Shown here: positions 42,184 through 51,855 of the stretch, in pieces
Position numbering within the stretch: the first letter of the stretch is position 1
How the letters are laid out: each line of letters opens with the position of its first letter
Source of the DNA: JBBWZH01 sp035544115
GTDB lineage: Bacteria; Actinomycetota; Actinomycetes; Mycobacteriales; CADCTP01
Direction of reading: 5' to 3'
DNA: 64,000 bases
NCBI GenBank assembly: GCA_963714145.1
Contig: OY970235.1
Span: forward strand, 8,184,001-8,248,000
The notes under the pieces: model-generated
Told to the model about the DNA's origin: nothing
What the model saw: the letters and a program-made list of their open reading frames with translations, nothing else
Databases searched by the model: none
Program-made: the position numbers and the translations under genes

Positions 42184-44157
42184 GTGACGATCCTGATGTC
42201 CGGCCCGTCCGGCGCGGCCGGCGCGCTCGCTGAGGGCGCGGCGACCCCGCTCGCCGCCAGCGGAGCCGTCCAAAGTGGAGCCTGGCTGCTGGTGGCAGTG
42301 CCGCTGCTGTCGGCCGCGGTGCTGCTGCTCGGCGGCCGCCGGGCCGACAAGTGGGGCCACCTGCTCGGCGCGGCCGTCCCGGTCGTGCTGTTCGGCTACA
42401 CCCTGCTGCTGTTCGCGTCCCTGCACGGGCTGGCCGGCGGCGAGCGGTCCCGCGACCTGCACCTGTTCTCCTGGATCCCGGTCGGCAGTTTCCAGGTGGA
42501 CGCCGGGCTGCTGCTCGACCCGCTCTCGGTCACGTTCGCGCTGCTGATCACCGGCGTCGGTGGGTTGATCCACATCTACGCGATCGGCTACATGGCGAAC
42601 GACCCGGGCCGGCGCCGGTTCTTCGGCTACTTCAACCTGTTCACCGCGGCGATGCTGCTGCTGGTGCTGGGCAACAGCTTCCTGTCCCTGTACGTCGGCT
42701 GGGAGGGCGTCGGCCTGGCCTCGTACCTGCTGATCGCGTTCTGGTACGAGCGGCCGGCGGCGGCCACCGCGGCGAAGAAGGCGTTCGTGGTGAACCGGAT
42801 CGGCGACGCCGGCCTCTCGCTGGCCATCATGATCATGTTCGCCACCCTCGGCACGACCAGCTACGCGGGCGTGTTCAGCGGCGCCGCCGGGCTCGGCAGC
42901 GGCACCCTGCTGGCGATCACCCTGCTGCTGCTGCTCGGCGCCTGCGGCAAGTCCGGCCAGTTCCCGCTGCAGACCTGGTTGCCGGACGCGATGGAGGGCC
43001 CCACCCCGGTCTCCGCGCTGATCCACGCCGCCACCATGGTCACCGCCGGCGTGTACCTGATCGCCCGGTCCAGCCCGATCTTCAACCTGACCGAGGACGG
43101 CCGCACCGCGGTCGCCGTCGTCGGCGCGGTCACCCTGCTGCTCGGCTGCGTCATCGGCTGCGCCTACGACGACATCAAGAAGGTGCTGGCGTACTCGACG
43201 GTCAGCCAGATCGGTTACATGTTCCTGGCCGTGGGCCTCGGCCCCGGCGTGTACGCGATCGGCATCCTGCACCTGCTCGCGCACGGCTTCTTCAAGGCCG
43301 GCATGTTCCTCGGCGCCGGCTCGGTCATGCACGCGATGAACGACGAAGTGAACATGCGCCGGTTCGGCGGCCTGTGGCGGGTCATGCCGGTCACCTGGGC
43401 CACCTTCGGGGTCGGGTACCTCGCCATCATCGGCTGCCCGCCGTTCTCCGGGTTCTTCTCCAAGGACAAGATCATCGAGGCGGCCTACGACAAGGGCGGC
43501 ACGTCCGGGGCGATCCTCGGTACCTGCGCGCTGCTCGGCGCCGGCATCACCGCGTTCTACATGACCCGGCTGTTCGTGATGACCTTCCACGGCAAGCGCC
43601 GCTGGGTGGACGGGGCGCACCCGCATGAATCGCCACCGGTGATGACCGCGCCGATGGTGCTGCTGGCCGTCGGCTCGGCCGCGGCCGGCGGGCTGATGGT
43701 GCTCGGCGGCGCGCTGCAGCACTGGCTCACCCCGGCGGTCGGCGAGTCGGTCGAGGTCGGCGCGCACACGATCGAGCCGATCGTGGTCACCCTGCTCACC
43801 CTGCTCGTGGTCATCGGCGGGGTGGCCGGCGGGATCGTGGCGTTCGGGCTGCGGCCGGTGCCGGTGACCGCGCCGGTGGCGGTCTCCCCGCTGACCACGG
43901 CGGCCCGCCGCGACCTCTACTTCAACGCGATCAACGAGTCGGTGCTGATGCGGCCCGGGCAGTGGCTGACCCGGATGCTGGTCTTCCTGGACGCCCGCGG
44001 CGTGGACGGCGTGGTCAACGGGGTCTCCGCGCTGTTCGGCGGTGGCTCGGGCCGGCTGCGCCGGCTGCAGACCGGGTTCGTGCGCTCTTACGCCCTATCC
44101 ATGCTCGGTGGCGCGGTGGCCCTGCTGGCCGCGCTGCTGGCGGTGAGGTTCAGATGA
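42184..44157 (+). CDS. nuoL: NADH-quinone oxidoreductase subunit L
   Basis: A 657-residue antiporter-like subunit, about 16 helices. Motifs: LSLYVGWEGVGLASYLLI, LQTWLPDAMEGPTPVSALIHAATMVTAGVY (shown here only as its family landmark, near residue 265) and HLLAHGFFKAGMFLGAGSVMH. The C-terminus contains the lateral helix. GTG 42184; overlaps nuoM by 4 bases. Confidence 0.96.
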   Translation: MTILMSGPSGAAGALAEGAATPLAASGAVQSGAWLLVAVPLLSAAVLLLGGRRADKWGHLLGAAVPVVLFGYTLLLFASLHGLAGGERSRDLHLFSWIPVGSFQVDAGLLLDPLSVTFALLITGVGGLIHIYAIGYMANDPGRRRFFGYFNLFTAAMLLLVLGNSFLSLYVGWEGVGLASYLLIAFWYERPAAATAAKKAFVVNRIGDAGLSLAIMIMFATLGTTSYAGVFSGAAGLGSGTLLAITLLLLLGACGKSGQFPLQTWLPDAMEGPTPVSALIHAATMVTAGVYLIARSSPIFNLTEDGRTAVAVVGAVTLLLGCVIGCAYDDIKKVLAYSTVSQIGYMFLAVGLGPGVYAIGILHLLAHGFFKAGMFLGAGSVMHAMNDEVNMRRFGGLWRVMPVTWATFGVGYLAIIGCPPFSGFFSKDKIIEAAYDKGGTSGAILGTCALLGAGITAFYMTRLFVMTFHGKRRWVDGAHPHESPPVMTAPMVLLAVGSAAAGGLMVLGGALQHWLTPAVGESVEVGAHTIEPIVVTLLTLLVVIGGVAGGIVAFGLRPVPVTAPVAVSPLTTAARRDLYFNAINESVLMRPGQWLTRMLVFLDARGVDGVVNGVSALFGGGSGRLRRLQTGFVRSYALSMLGGAVALLAALLAVRFR

Positions 44158-45677
44158 TCATCCTGATTATGGGTCTGATCCCGTTGGTCGGATCCATCGT
44201 GGTCGGCGCGCTGCCGGCGTCCCGGGTGCTGCTGGCCAAGCAGATCACCCTGGCCGCGTCGATCGCCACGCTCGGTGTCGCGATCGGGATGGGCGTCGCG
44301 TTCGAGGCCAACTCCGCCGAGCGGTTCCAGTTCACCCTGTCCACCGAGTGGATCCGCTCGTTCGGGTCCAGCTTCGCGCTCGGCGTGGACGGCATCGCGC
44401 TGGTGCTGATCGCGCTGGTCGCCGTGCTGGTGCCGGCGGTGGTGCTCGCGTCCTGGCACGAACAGGCGCCCGGTCAGCGCTCGCCGAAGGTGTTCTTCGC
44501 GCTGCTGCTGCTGCTCGAGGTCATGCTGATCGGCGTCTTCTCGGCCACCGACGTGCTGCTGTTCTACGTCTTCTTCGAGGCCATGCTGGTGCCGATGTAC
44601 TTCCTGATCGGCAGCTTCGGCGGGCCGCGCCGGCAGTACGCGGCGGTCAAGTTCTTCCTCTACAGCCTGCTCGGCGGCCTGCTGATGCTGGCCGCGGTGA
44701 TCGGGCTGTACGTCTCGGCCGGCAAGGGCACGTTCGCGTTCGAGTCGCTGATCGGCGCGATCAGCGACTCGAACACGCAGAAGCTGCTGTTCCTCGGCTT
44801 CTTCATCGCGTTCGCGATCAAGGCGCCGCTGGTGCCGTTCCACACCTGGCTGCCGGACGCCGGCGCCGAGGCCCCGATCGGCGGCGCCGCGCTGCTGGTC
44901 GGCGTGCTGGACAAGGTCGGCACGTTCGGCTTCATCCGGTACTGCCTGCCGCTGTTCCCGGACGCCTCGCGCTACTTCGCCCCGATGGTGCTGGTGCTGT
45001 CGGTGATCGGCATCCTGTACGCGGCCCTGCTCGCGATGGGCCAGCAGGACATGAAGCGGCTGGTCGCGTACACCTCGATCGCGCACTTCGGCTTCATCGG
45101 GCTGGGCATCTTCGCGTTCACCACCCAGGGCATGTCCGGCGCGGTGTTCTACATGGTCAACCACGGCCTCTCCACCGGCGCGCTGTTCCTGGTGATCGGG
45201 GTGCTGATCGCGCGCGGCGGCAGCCGGATGGTGGCCGACTACGGCGGGGTGGCCAAGGTCGCGCCGATGCTCGGCGGGGTGTTCCTGCTGGCCGGCCTCT
45301 CCTCGCTGGCGCTGCCCGGGATGTCCACCTTCATCAGCGAGTTCCTGGTGCTGGTCGGCACGTTCACCCGGCACAAGGCGTACGCCGCGGTGGCCACCGT
45401 CGGCATCATCTTCGCCGCCATCTACATCCTGCAGCTGGTGCAGCGGACCATGCACGGCCCGGCGATCGAGAAGGTGAAGGCGTTCAAGGACCTCAGCGGC
45501 CGGGAGGCCTGGGCGCTGGCCCCGCTGCTGGCCCTGGTGATCTTCCTGGGCATCTACCCGAAGCCGGTGCTGGACGTGATCACGCCGGCGGTGCAGCGCA
45601 CCATGCAGGACGCCCACCAGAGTGATCCGGCGCCGACCGTCGGCGTCACCGCGGAACAGAAGGCAGGGAACCGGTGA
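44154..45677 (+). CDS. nuoM: NADH-quinone oxidoreductase subunit M
   Basis: A 507-residue antiporter-like subunit. FYVFFEAMLVPMYFLIG holds the conserved Glu, and FHTWLPDAGAEAPIGGAALLV and YTSIAHFGFIGLGIFAF are family motifs. ATG 44154 overlaps the nuoL stop; the end overlaps nuoN (GTGA). Confidence 0.97.
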   Translation: MIILIMGLIPLVGSIVVGALPASRVLLAKQITLAASIATLGVAIGMGVAFEANSAERFQFTLSTEWIRSFGSSFALGVDGIALVLIALVAVLVPAVVLASWHEQAPGQRSPKVFFALLLLLEVMLIGVFSATDVLLFYVFFEAMLVPMYFLIGSFGGPRRQYAAVKFFLYSLLGGLLMLAAVIGLYVSAGKGTFAFESLIGAISDSNTQKLLFLGFFIAFAIKAPLVPFHTWLPDAGAEAPIGGAALLVGVLDKVGTFGFIRYCLPLFPDASRYFAPMVLVLSVIGILYAALLAMGQQDMKRLVAYTSIAHFGFIGLGIFAFTTQGMSGAVFYMVNHGLSTGALFLVIGVLIARGGSRMVADYGGVAKVAPMLGGVFLLAGLSSLALPGMSTFISEFLVLVGTFTRHKAYAAVATVGIIFAAIYILQLVQRTMHGPAIEKVKAFKDLSGREAWALAPLLALVIFLGIYPKPVLDVITPAVQRTMQDAHQSDPAPTVGVTAEQKAGNR

Positions 45678-47236
45678 TCACGGTCCTGGCGGAGAGCACG
45701 GTCACCGCGCCGTCCATCTCGTACAAGGGGCTGTCGCCGATCCTGATCGTGCTCGGCGCGGCCTGCGTCGGCGTGCTGATCGAGGCGCTGCTGCCGCGCG
45801 CCGCGCGCTGGGGCGCGCAGTTGGTCGTGTCCGTCGGCGGGCTGGGCGCGGCGCTGCTCGCGGTGGTGCTGCTGGCCGGCCGGAGCACCACGACCGCGGC
45901 CGGCGCGATCGCCATCGACGGCCCCGGCCTCTTCCTGCAGGGCACCCTGCTGGTGCTCGGCCTGCTGTCGATGCTGCTGCTGGCCGAGCGCTCGCTGGAC
46001 GTCGGCGGCGGCGCGTTCGTCGCGCAGGCCGCGGTGGTCGCCGGCAGCCCGGCCGACCAGGCCCAGCTCACCTCGAAGCGGGCGCAGACCGAATACTTCC
46101 CGCTGGCCATGTTCTCGCTCAGCGGCATGCTGGTGTTCGTCGCGGCGAACAACCTGCTGCTGATGTTCGTCGCGCTCGAGGTGCTCTCGCTGCCGCTGTA
46201 CCTGCTGGCCGGGCTGGCCCGGCGGCGCCGCCTGCTGTCCCAGGAGGCGGCGGTCAAGTACTTCCTGCTCGGCGCGTTCGCCTCCGCGTTCTTCATCTAC
46301 GGCGTCGCCCTGCTGTACGGGTACGCCGGCACGGTGAACCTGGCCGACATCGCGCGCGCCGCCGGCAGCACCCCGGACCGCAGCGACACGCTGCTGTTCG
46401 CCGGCCTCGGGCTGGTGCTGATCGGGCTGCTGTTCAAGGGCGGCGTCGCGCCGTTCCACGCCTGGACCCCGGACGTGTACCAGGGCTCACCGACCCCGGT
46501 CACCGCGTTCATGGGCGCCTGCACCAAGGTGGCCGCGTTCGGCGCGATCGTCCGGGTGCTGGACATCGGCTTCATCAGCACCCAGTGGGACTGGCGGCCG
46601 CTGCTGTGGGGCATCGCGATCATCACGATGCTGGTCGGCGCGATCCTCGGGCTGACCCAGACCGACGTGAAGCGGATGCTGGCCTACTCGTCCATCGCGC
46701 ACGCCGGCTTCCTGCTGATCGGGCTGATCTCGCAGGACCGGCCGGGGCTGGCCGCCACCCTGTTCTACCTGCTCAGCTACGGCTTCACCACGGTCGGCGC
46801 GTTCGCCGTGATCACCCTGGTGCGGGACGCCGAGGGCGAGGCCACCCACCTGTCCCAGTGGTCCGGGCTGGCCCGCCGCTCGCCGCTGCTGGCCGCGGTG
46901 TTCACGCTGTTCCTGCTCGCGCTCGCCGGCATCCCGCTGACCAGTGGCTTCACCGGCAAGTTCGTGGTGTTCCGGGCCGCGTACCACACCGCCGGGCCAC
47001 TGGTCGTGATCGCGCTGCTGGCCAGCGCCGTGGCCGCGTTCTTCTACCTGCGCATCGTGGTCCTGATGTACTTCTCCGAGCCGGCCGAGAACGGGCCGAC
47101 GATCGCGCTGCCGAGCCCGCTGACCACGGTCGCGCTCACCGTCGGCGCGGCCGCCACGCTGGTGCTCGGCATCGTCCCGCAGGCCGTGCTGGACCTGACC
47201 GATCACGCCGCACTCTTCGCCCAAGCGGTCACCTAA
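45674..47236 (+). CDS. nuoN: NADH-quinone oxidoreductase subunit N
   Basis: A 520-residue antiporter-like subunit and last member of the nuo set. LLMFVALEVLSLPLYLLAGL, APFHAWTPDVYQGSPTPVTAF and LAYSSIAHAGFLLIGL are diagnostic. GTG start overlaps the nuoM stop. The polyprenyl diphosphate synthase gene follows after 20 bases. Confidence 0.97.
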   Translation: MITVLAESTVTAPSISYKGLSPILIVLGAACVGVLIEALLPRAARWGAQLVVSVGGLGAALLAVVLLAGRSTTTAAGAIAIDGPGLFLQGTLLVLGLLSMLLLAERSLDVGGGAFVAQAAVVAGSPADQAQLTSKRAQTEYFPLAMFSLSGMLVFVAANNLLLMFVALEVLSLPLYLLAGLARRRRLLSQEAAVKYFLLGAFASAFFIYGVALLYGYAGTVNLADIARAAGSTPDRSDTLLFAGLGLVLIGLLFKGGVAPFHAWTPDVYQGSPTPVTAFMGACTKVAAFGAIVRVLDIGFISTQWDWRPLLWGIAIITMLVGAILGLTQTDVKRMLAYSSIAHAGFLLIGLISQDRPGLAATLFYLLSYGFTTVGAFAVITLVRDAEGEATHLSQWSGLARRSPLLAAVFTLFLLALAGIPLTSGFTGKFVVFRAAYHTAGPLVVIALLASAVAAFFYLRIVVLMYFSEPAENGPTIALPSPLTTVALTVGAAATLVLGIVPQAVLDLTDHAALFAQAVT

Positions 47237-47256
47237 CCGATGGGCGGCGGGCAGTG

Positions 47257-48276
47257 ATGGTGTCACCGGCTTCGGGGTTGACCGGCCTGGAGTTGGCCGA
47301 CCCGGCGCTGGCCGACTCGATCCAGTCCGGGCTGGACCGGGTCGAGAAGCTGCTGCGCGAGTCGGTCCGCAGCGACTTCGACTTCGTCGAGCAGACCGCG
47401 CGGCACCTGGTGGACGCCGGCGGCAAGCGGTTCCGGCCGCTGCTCACCCTGCTCACCGCGCACCTGGGTGACCCGCAGGCGCCGGGCGTGATCGAGTCGG
47501 CCGCGGTGGTCGAGCTGACCCACATGGCCACGCTCTACCACGACGACGTGATGGACGAGGCCGGCGTCCGCCGCGGCGCGGTCTCGGTGAACGCCCGGTG
47601 GAGCAACACGATCGCGATCCTCACCGGCGACTACCTGTTCGCCCGCGCCTCCGCCCTGCTCGCCGACCTCGGCCCGGAAGCGGTCCGGATCCAGGCCCGG
47701 ACGTTCAGCCGGCTGGTCACCGGGCAGATCCGGGAGACCGGCGGCACCCCGGACGGGGCCGACCCGGTCGAGCACCACCTGCTCGTGCTGGCCGAGAAGA
47801 CCGGCTCGCTGATCGCCGCGTCGACCCGGTTCGGTGCCATGTTCGGCGGCGTGGACCCGGGCCAGGTGGACCTGCTGCAGGAGTACGGCGAGCTGATCGG
47901 GATCGCCTTCCAGCTCTCCGACGACCTGCTGGACGTGGCCTCGGACAGTGCCGAGTCGGGCAAGACGCCGGGCACCGACCTGCGCGAGGGCATCCGCACC
48001 CTGCCGGTGTTGTACGCGCTGCGGGCCGACCGGGCCGTCTCGCCCGACCCGGCGGCGGACCGGCTGCGCGCCCTGCTGGCCGGCCCGATCACCGACGACA
48101 GCACGCTGGCCGAGGCGCTCGGGCTGCTGCGCCGCTCGCCGGCGATGCGGGAGGCGCGCGCCGTGCTGGGCCGGTACGCCGACCGGGCCCGGGCGCTACT
48201 GGCCAACCTGCCGGACGTACCGGCCCGGGCCGCGCTCGCCACGCTGGCCGACTACGTGGTCGCCCGCACCGGCTGA
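47257..48276 (+). CDS. Long-chain polyprenyl diphosphate synthase
   Basis: A 339-residue trans-prenyltransferase that builds the C35-C45 tail for menaquinone. Both Asp-rich metal motifs are present: LYHDDVMDEA (first, DDxxD) and FQLSDDLLDVASD (second); GGKRFRPLLTLL binds the substrate diphosphate. The residues before the first motif (ELTHMATLYHDD) are small, which fits a long product. ATG 47257 follows GGGCGGCGGGC; GTG 47254 and GTG 47260 are possible. Its place right behind nuoN ties tail synthesis to the respiratory chain. Confidence 0.92.
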   Translation: MVSPASGLTGLELADPALADSIQSGLDRVEKLLRESVRSDFDFVEQTARHLVDAGGKRFRPLLTLLTAHLGDPQAPGVIESAAVVELTHMATLYHDDVMDEAGVRRGAVSVNARWSNTIAILTGDYLFARASALLADLGPEAVRIQARTFSRLVTGQIRETGGTPDGADPVEHHLLVLAEKTGSLIAASTRFGAMFGGVDPGQVDLLQEYGELIGIAFQLSDDLLDVASDSAESGKTPGTDLREGIRTLPVLYALRADRAVSPDPAADRLRALLAGPITDDSTLAEALGLLRRSPAMREARAVLGRYADRARALLANLPDVPARAALATLADYVVARTG

Positions 48277-48406
48277 GGCCGCCGGACCCGCTGTCGGGGC
48301 CCGCCGCCGAGGCTTCCCCGGCTGGGCCGACCCGTCCGGGCCGCTCGGGCCCGCTCCGGGGCCTCGGCACCCGGCGCCGCGGCCGCTCCGGGCCGCGGGC
48401 GGGGTG

Positions 48407-49024
48407 TCAGCCGGAGCCGCCGCTCTTGCCGCTGCCGCTGCTCCCGCTGCCGCTGTTGCCGCCGCCGTGGTCGTCCCCGCCGTCTCCGCCACCGCCACCG
48501 GTGAGCTCGCGCTCGGCGGCGGACCAGTGCGGCGTGCCGTTGGTGCAGCGGATGGTGAGGTCGGTGCGGTGCGTCGCGCTCTGGAACCGCACCTCGCCAC
48601 TGCCGCTGTCGTCCGGGTCACTGTGGTAGCCCAGCTGCGGGGTCATGTTCAGGTACACCGGGCCGGTGCCGGCGCAGTGGAACGTGACCGAGCCACCGGT
48701 CCCGAAGGCCCGGACCGGTGCGCCGCCCGCGCTTGTGCCGGTTGCCGCCCCGCCGGGCCCGGATGAGCCGGGCGTGCCGCTCCGCGGCGGATGGCCGCTG
48801 GGGGTACCGGTCGGGCTGGCCGAGCGGCGCGCGGTCGGTTGCGGGCTCGGCGTACCGGTGCCGGCCACCCCGAGCGGGTCGGTGTCCGGATGGATGGCCG
48901 CGTGCGGCGGGGCGTGCGCCTCCGGCACAGCGGACGTGGCCAGCGTGACCGCGGACCAGGACACGGCCGAGGCGGCCGCCGCGGCGGCCAGCCAGCCAGC
49001 CGTCACCAACAGTCCGGTTCGCAC
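48407..49024 (-). CDS. Secreted low-complexity protein beside a two-component system
   Basis: A 205-residue protein with an N-terminal signal-like helix (LLVTAGWLAAAAAASAVSW). A Pro/Ser/Thr-rich linker follows, then a small domain (about 105-170) containing GGSVTFHCAGTGPVYLNM and DLTIRCTNGTPHW with two Cys likely to form a disulfide. The tail is Gly/Ser/Asp-rich. Family unknown. It is divergent from the response regulator gene (90 bases between starts), so it may be that system's target. Confidence 0.65.
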   Translation of the reverse strand: MRTGLLVTAGWLAAAAAASAVSWSAVTLATSAVPEAHAPPHAAIHPDTDPLGVAGTGTPSPQPTARRSASPTGTPSGHPPRSGTPGSSGPGGAATGTSAGGAPVRAFGTGGSVTFHCAGTGPVYLNMTPQLGYHSDPDDSGSGEVRFQSATHRTDLTIRCTNGTPHWSAAERELTGGGGGDGGDDHGGGNSGSGSSGSGKSGGSG

Positions 49025-49114
49025 CGTGCCAGTCTCCCGGCTGCCCGGACGGCGCGCACTAACTGGAGGCTAAGCCGCCGGCAACCGCGGTTGGGCCGAC
49101 GTATCGTCAGCGGC

Positions 49115-49798
49115 GTGCCAGTCGTGCTGCTGATCGAGGATGATCCGGCGATCCGGGTCGCACTGCAGCGGGCACTGATCCGGCGTGGCCACGAGGTGCG
49201 GGTGGCTGGCGACGCGATGACCGGGCTGGCCGCGGTCGTCGACGCGGCGCCGGACGTGGTCGTGCTCGACCTGGGGCTGCCCGACATCGACGGGGTGCAG
49301 GTGCTCGGCATGGTCCGCGGGGTCAGCTCGGTGCCGGTGATCATCGCGACCGCCCGGGACGACGAGCGGGAGATGGTCCGGGTGCTCGACCGCGGCGCCG
49401 ACGACTACGTGGTGAAACCGTTCTCGGCCGAGCAGCTCGACGCCCGGATCCGGGCCGTGCTGCGCCGCTCCCGCACCGACGAGCCGGAGCGGATGCTGAC
49501 CGTCGGCGGTCTGGCGATCGACCGCGGGGCCCGCGAGGTCAGCCTGGACGGCGCGCCACTGGACCTCACCCGGATGGAGTTCGACCTGCTCGCCTACCTC
49601 GCCGCCCGGGTCGGCCGGGTGGTCAGCAAGCGGCAGTTGATGGCCGACGTCTGGCGGCAGCCGTACGGCGGCGCGGACAAGACCGTCGACGTGCACCTGT
49701 CCTGGCTGCGCCGCAAGCTGGGCGAGACCGCGGCCGAGCCGCGCTACCTGCTCTCGGTGCGTGGGGTAGGGGTCAAAATGGTCGAGCCGGCCGGATGA
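49115..49798 (+). CDS. OmpR-family response regulator
   Basis: A 227-residue regulator. The receiver has LLIEDDPAI (acid pair), VVVLDLGLPDIDG (phospho-acceptor Asp), IIATARDD and YVVKPF (Lys). The C-terminal winged helix is typical of OmpR (EFDLLAYLAARVGRVVSKRQLM, KTVDVHLSWLRRKLGE). The GTG at 49115 has no SD; TATCGT stands 7 bases upstream, as in a leaderless transcript. CTAACTGGAGGCTAAG upstream contains CTAA repeats about 11 bases apart that may be a binding site. It overlaps the sensor gene by 4 bases. Confidence 0.92.
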   Translation: MPVVLLIEDDPAIRVALQRALIRRGHEVRVAGDAMTGLAAVVDAAPDVVVLDLGLPDIDGVQVLGMVRGVSSVPVIIATARDDEREMVRVLDRGADDYVVKPFSAEQLDARIRAVLRRSRTDEPERMLTVGGLAIDRGAREVSLDGAPLDLTRMEFDLLAYLAARVGRVVSKRQLMADVWRQPYGGADKTVDVHLSWLRRKLGETAAEPRYLLSVRGVGVKMVEPAG

Positions 49799-51078
49799 CC
49801 CGGCGGATCCTGCTGCTCAGCACCGCGGCCACCGCGCTGGTGGTGATCGCGTTCCTGGTGCCGATGCTCTACCTGATCCGGGACGTGACGCATGCCCGGG
49901 CCGAGGCCGCGGCCACCGTCGAGGCGCAGTCCATCGCGGCCCAGATCGGCATCGTCGGGGACGGCCCGCTGCTGCTCAGCGTGGACGGCCTGAACAGCAA
50001 CAACGACCGGCGCACCACGGTCTTCCTGCCCGGCCGGCAGCTCGGCGCGACCGCCGAGCGGGACAGCGACGTGATCGAAGCGGCCGCCAGCGGGGAGTCG
50101 TTCACCGCGGATGAAACCGGCGGCTGGGCGGTGCTGGTGCCGGTCCGGTTGGCCGACGGCAGCCGGGCGGTGGTCCGGACGTTCGTGCCGGCCGAGGCGC
50201 TCAACCGGGGTGTCGGCGCGGCCTGGCGGGCGCTGCTGCTGCTCGGCGCCGGGCTGCTGCTGCTGGCCGGGCTGGTCGCCGCGCTGCTCGGCCGGTCGCT
50301 GGTACGGCCGCTGCTCGCGGTCGCCGGCATCGCGAACACGCTGCGCCGGGGCGACCTGACCGCGCGCGCCACCGTGGCCGGTCCGCCCGAAGTGAAGCTG
50401 ATCGCCAAGGCGCTGAACCGGCTGGCCGACCGGATCGCCGAGCTGGTGCAGGCCGAGCGGGAGTCCGCGGCGGACCTCTCGCACCGGCTGCGCACCCCGC
50501 TGACCGCGCTCCGGCTGGACGCCGAGGCACTGCCCAAGTCGGACGACGCCGAGCGGCTGGTGTCCGATGTGGACGCTCTGGAGCGGATGGTCACGCACAT
50601 CATCACCGAGGCCCGGCGGCCCTGCTCGCACGGCGAGGCGGACCTGGTCGCCGTGGTCGGCGAGCGGGTGGCGTTCTGGTCGGCGCTGGCCGAGGAGCAG
50701 GACCGGTCGGTGCGGACCGTGCTGCCCGACGGCCCGCTGCCCGTGCCGGTACCGCCGGACACCCTGATCGCCGCCGTGGACGCCCTGCTCGGCAACGTGT
50801 TCGCGCACACCGCGGTCGGCGTCGGCTTCGCGGTCACCGTGCGGGCCGCGCCGGTGCCGACGCTGGTCGTGCAGGACGCCGGCCCGGGCATCGCCGACCC
50901 GGACCTGCTCGCCCGCGGCCGGTCCGCCGGCACCTCCACCGGGCTGGGCCTGGACATCGTCCGGCGCACCGCCGAGGACACCGGCGGCCGGCTGGAGCTG
51001 TCCACCGCCGACCCGCACGGCCTGCGCGCGATCGTCTCGCTCGGCCCGGCACCGCAGCCGGCCCCCGGCCGGCAATAG
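49795..51078 (+). CDS. Sensor histidine kinase
   Basis: A 427-residue partner of the preceding regulator. Two membrane helices (about 4-24 and 141-164) flank an outside sensing domain. HAMP region at about 165-215, phospho-acceptor His in DLSHRLRTPLTALRLD, ATP-binding N box AVDALLGNVFAHT and G boxes DAGPGIAD and STGLGLDIV. ATG overlaps the regulator stop. A strong terminator follows. The signal is not known. Confidence 0.92.
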   Translation: MTRRILLLSTAATALVVIAFLVPMLYLIRDVTHARAEAAATVEAQSIAAQIGIVGDGPLLLSVDGLNSNNDRRTTVFLPGRQLGATAERDSDVIEAAASGESFTADETGGWAVLVPVRLADGSRAVVRTFVPAEALNRGVGAAWRALLLLGAGLLLLAGLVAALLGRSLVRPLLAVAGIANTLRRGDLTARATVAGPPEVKLIAKALNRLADRIAELVQAERESAADLSHRLRTPLTALRLDAEALPKSDDAERLVSDVDALERMVTHIITEARRPCSHGEADLVAVVGERVAFWSALAEEQDRSVRTVLPDGPLPVPVPPDTLIAAVDALLGNVFAHTAVGVGFAVTVRAAPVPTLVVQDAGPGIADPDLLARGRSAGTSTGLGLDIVRRTAEDTGGRLELSTADPHGLRAIVSLGPAPQPAPGRQ

Positions 51079-51081
51079 CAA

Positions 51082-51109
51082 CGGGCCGGTGGGAATGCCC
51101 ACCGGCCCG
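51082..51109. terminator. Bidirectional terminator between convergent genes
   Basis: Perfect 12-bp stem CGGGCCGGTGGG/CCCACCGGCCCG with a 4-base loop, placed 4 bases after the sensor stop and 17 bases beyond the end of the opposing gene. Confidence 0.8.
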
Positions 51110-51125
51110 ATCCGGATCCGTGCTG

Positions 51126-51734
51126 TCAGTGGTGGCCGGCCGGGTCGTCCGCGCCGCCGCCATGGCCGCTCCCGCCGTTGTCGTCGCCGGCGTCGTGCCC
51201 GCTGCCGTCATCCCCGGACGGGCCGGAGTTGTCGGTGCCGGACGGGCCGGAGCTGTCGTCCGTGGACGGGCCGGAGTTGTCGGTGCCGGAGCTGCCCGGG
51301 CCGCTGTTGTCCGTGCCGCCGCCGTTCGCCGGCGTGCTCGGGCCGCGGTTGCCGGCGTCGCCGCGGTTGCGGTTGTTGTCGTCGCCGGGCTCCGGCTGGT
51401 GCCGGGCCTCGGTCTCGCCCTCGGCCACCCGGCCGCGGGCCTCCGGCTCGTGCCTGGCCGCTTCACCCTCGGCCACCCGGCCGCGGGCCTCCGGCTCGTG
51501 CCTGGCCGCCTCACCCTCGGCGACCCGGCCGCGGGCTTCCGGCTCGTGGCGTGCCGCTTCGCCTTCGGCTACCCGGCCACGGGCTTCCGGCTCGTGCCGG
51601 ACGTCGGTGCTGTTGCCGGCTGGCTTGCTGGTGGGCTCGGTCGCCCCGGCCAGCCCGGCGTACGCGGTCGCGCCGCCGGCGCCGACGGCCCCTGCCACAG
51701 CGGCCGCGGCGGTCCAGGTTTTCCATGATCGCAT
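51126..51734 (-). CDS. Secreted His/Asp-rich protein with 16-residue tandem repeats
   Basis: A 202-residue protein. N-terminal signal peptide (about 1-31, ending AGLAGA). Residues 46-109 are four nearly perfect copies of RHEPEARGRVAEGEAA; the DNA repeat is 48 bp (51408-51599). The C-terminal half is Asn/Asp/Ser/Gly-rich with DNSGPS repeats and several His residues (GSGHDAGDDNGGSGHG, ending GHH), suggesting metal binding. SD GAGGAGGAA is 7 bases from the ATG. It lies convergent to the two-component system. Family unknown; surface or envelope role is inferred. Confidence 0.7.
   Translation of the reverse strand: MRSWKTWTAAAAVAGAVGAGGATAYAGLAGATEPTSKPAGNSTDVRHEPEARGRVAEGEAARHEPEARGRVAEGEAARHEPEARGRVAEGEAARHEPEARGRVAEGETEARHQPEPGDDNNRNRGDAGNRGPSTPANGGGTDNSGPGSSGTDNSGPSTDDSSGPSGTDNSGPSGDDGSGHDAGDDNGGSGHGGGADDPAGHH
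51408..51599. repeat. 48-bp tandem repeat, four copies, inside a coding region
   Basis: Four in-frame copies encode RHEPEARGRVAEGEAA. Copies are nearly identical in DNA, so the array was recently amplified or is kept alike by conversion; copy number may vary between strains. Confidence 0.85.
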
Positions 51735-51855
51735 CTGTATTTCCTCCTCATCGGGTTCGAGGAAGAGCGTCCGTCCGGGCCGTCTATCACCACATCAGGT
51801 GACCCTCAAGACCGGCCTAAGCATTCGGGCCCATCCGTTAGGGCAGGCTGCGGGC

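Noticed and set aside
51408..51599. 48-bp repeats as a CRISPR or regulatory array
   Set aside because: Repeats are in frame inside a gene with signal peptide and SD, and have no spacers.
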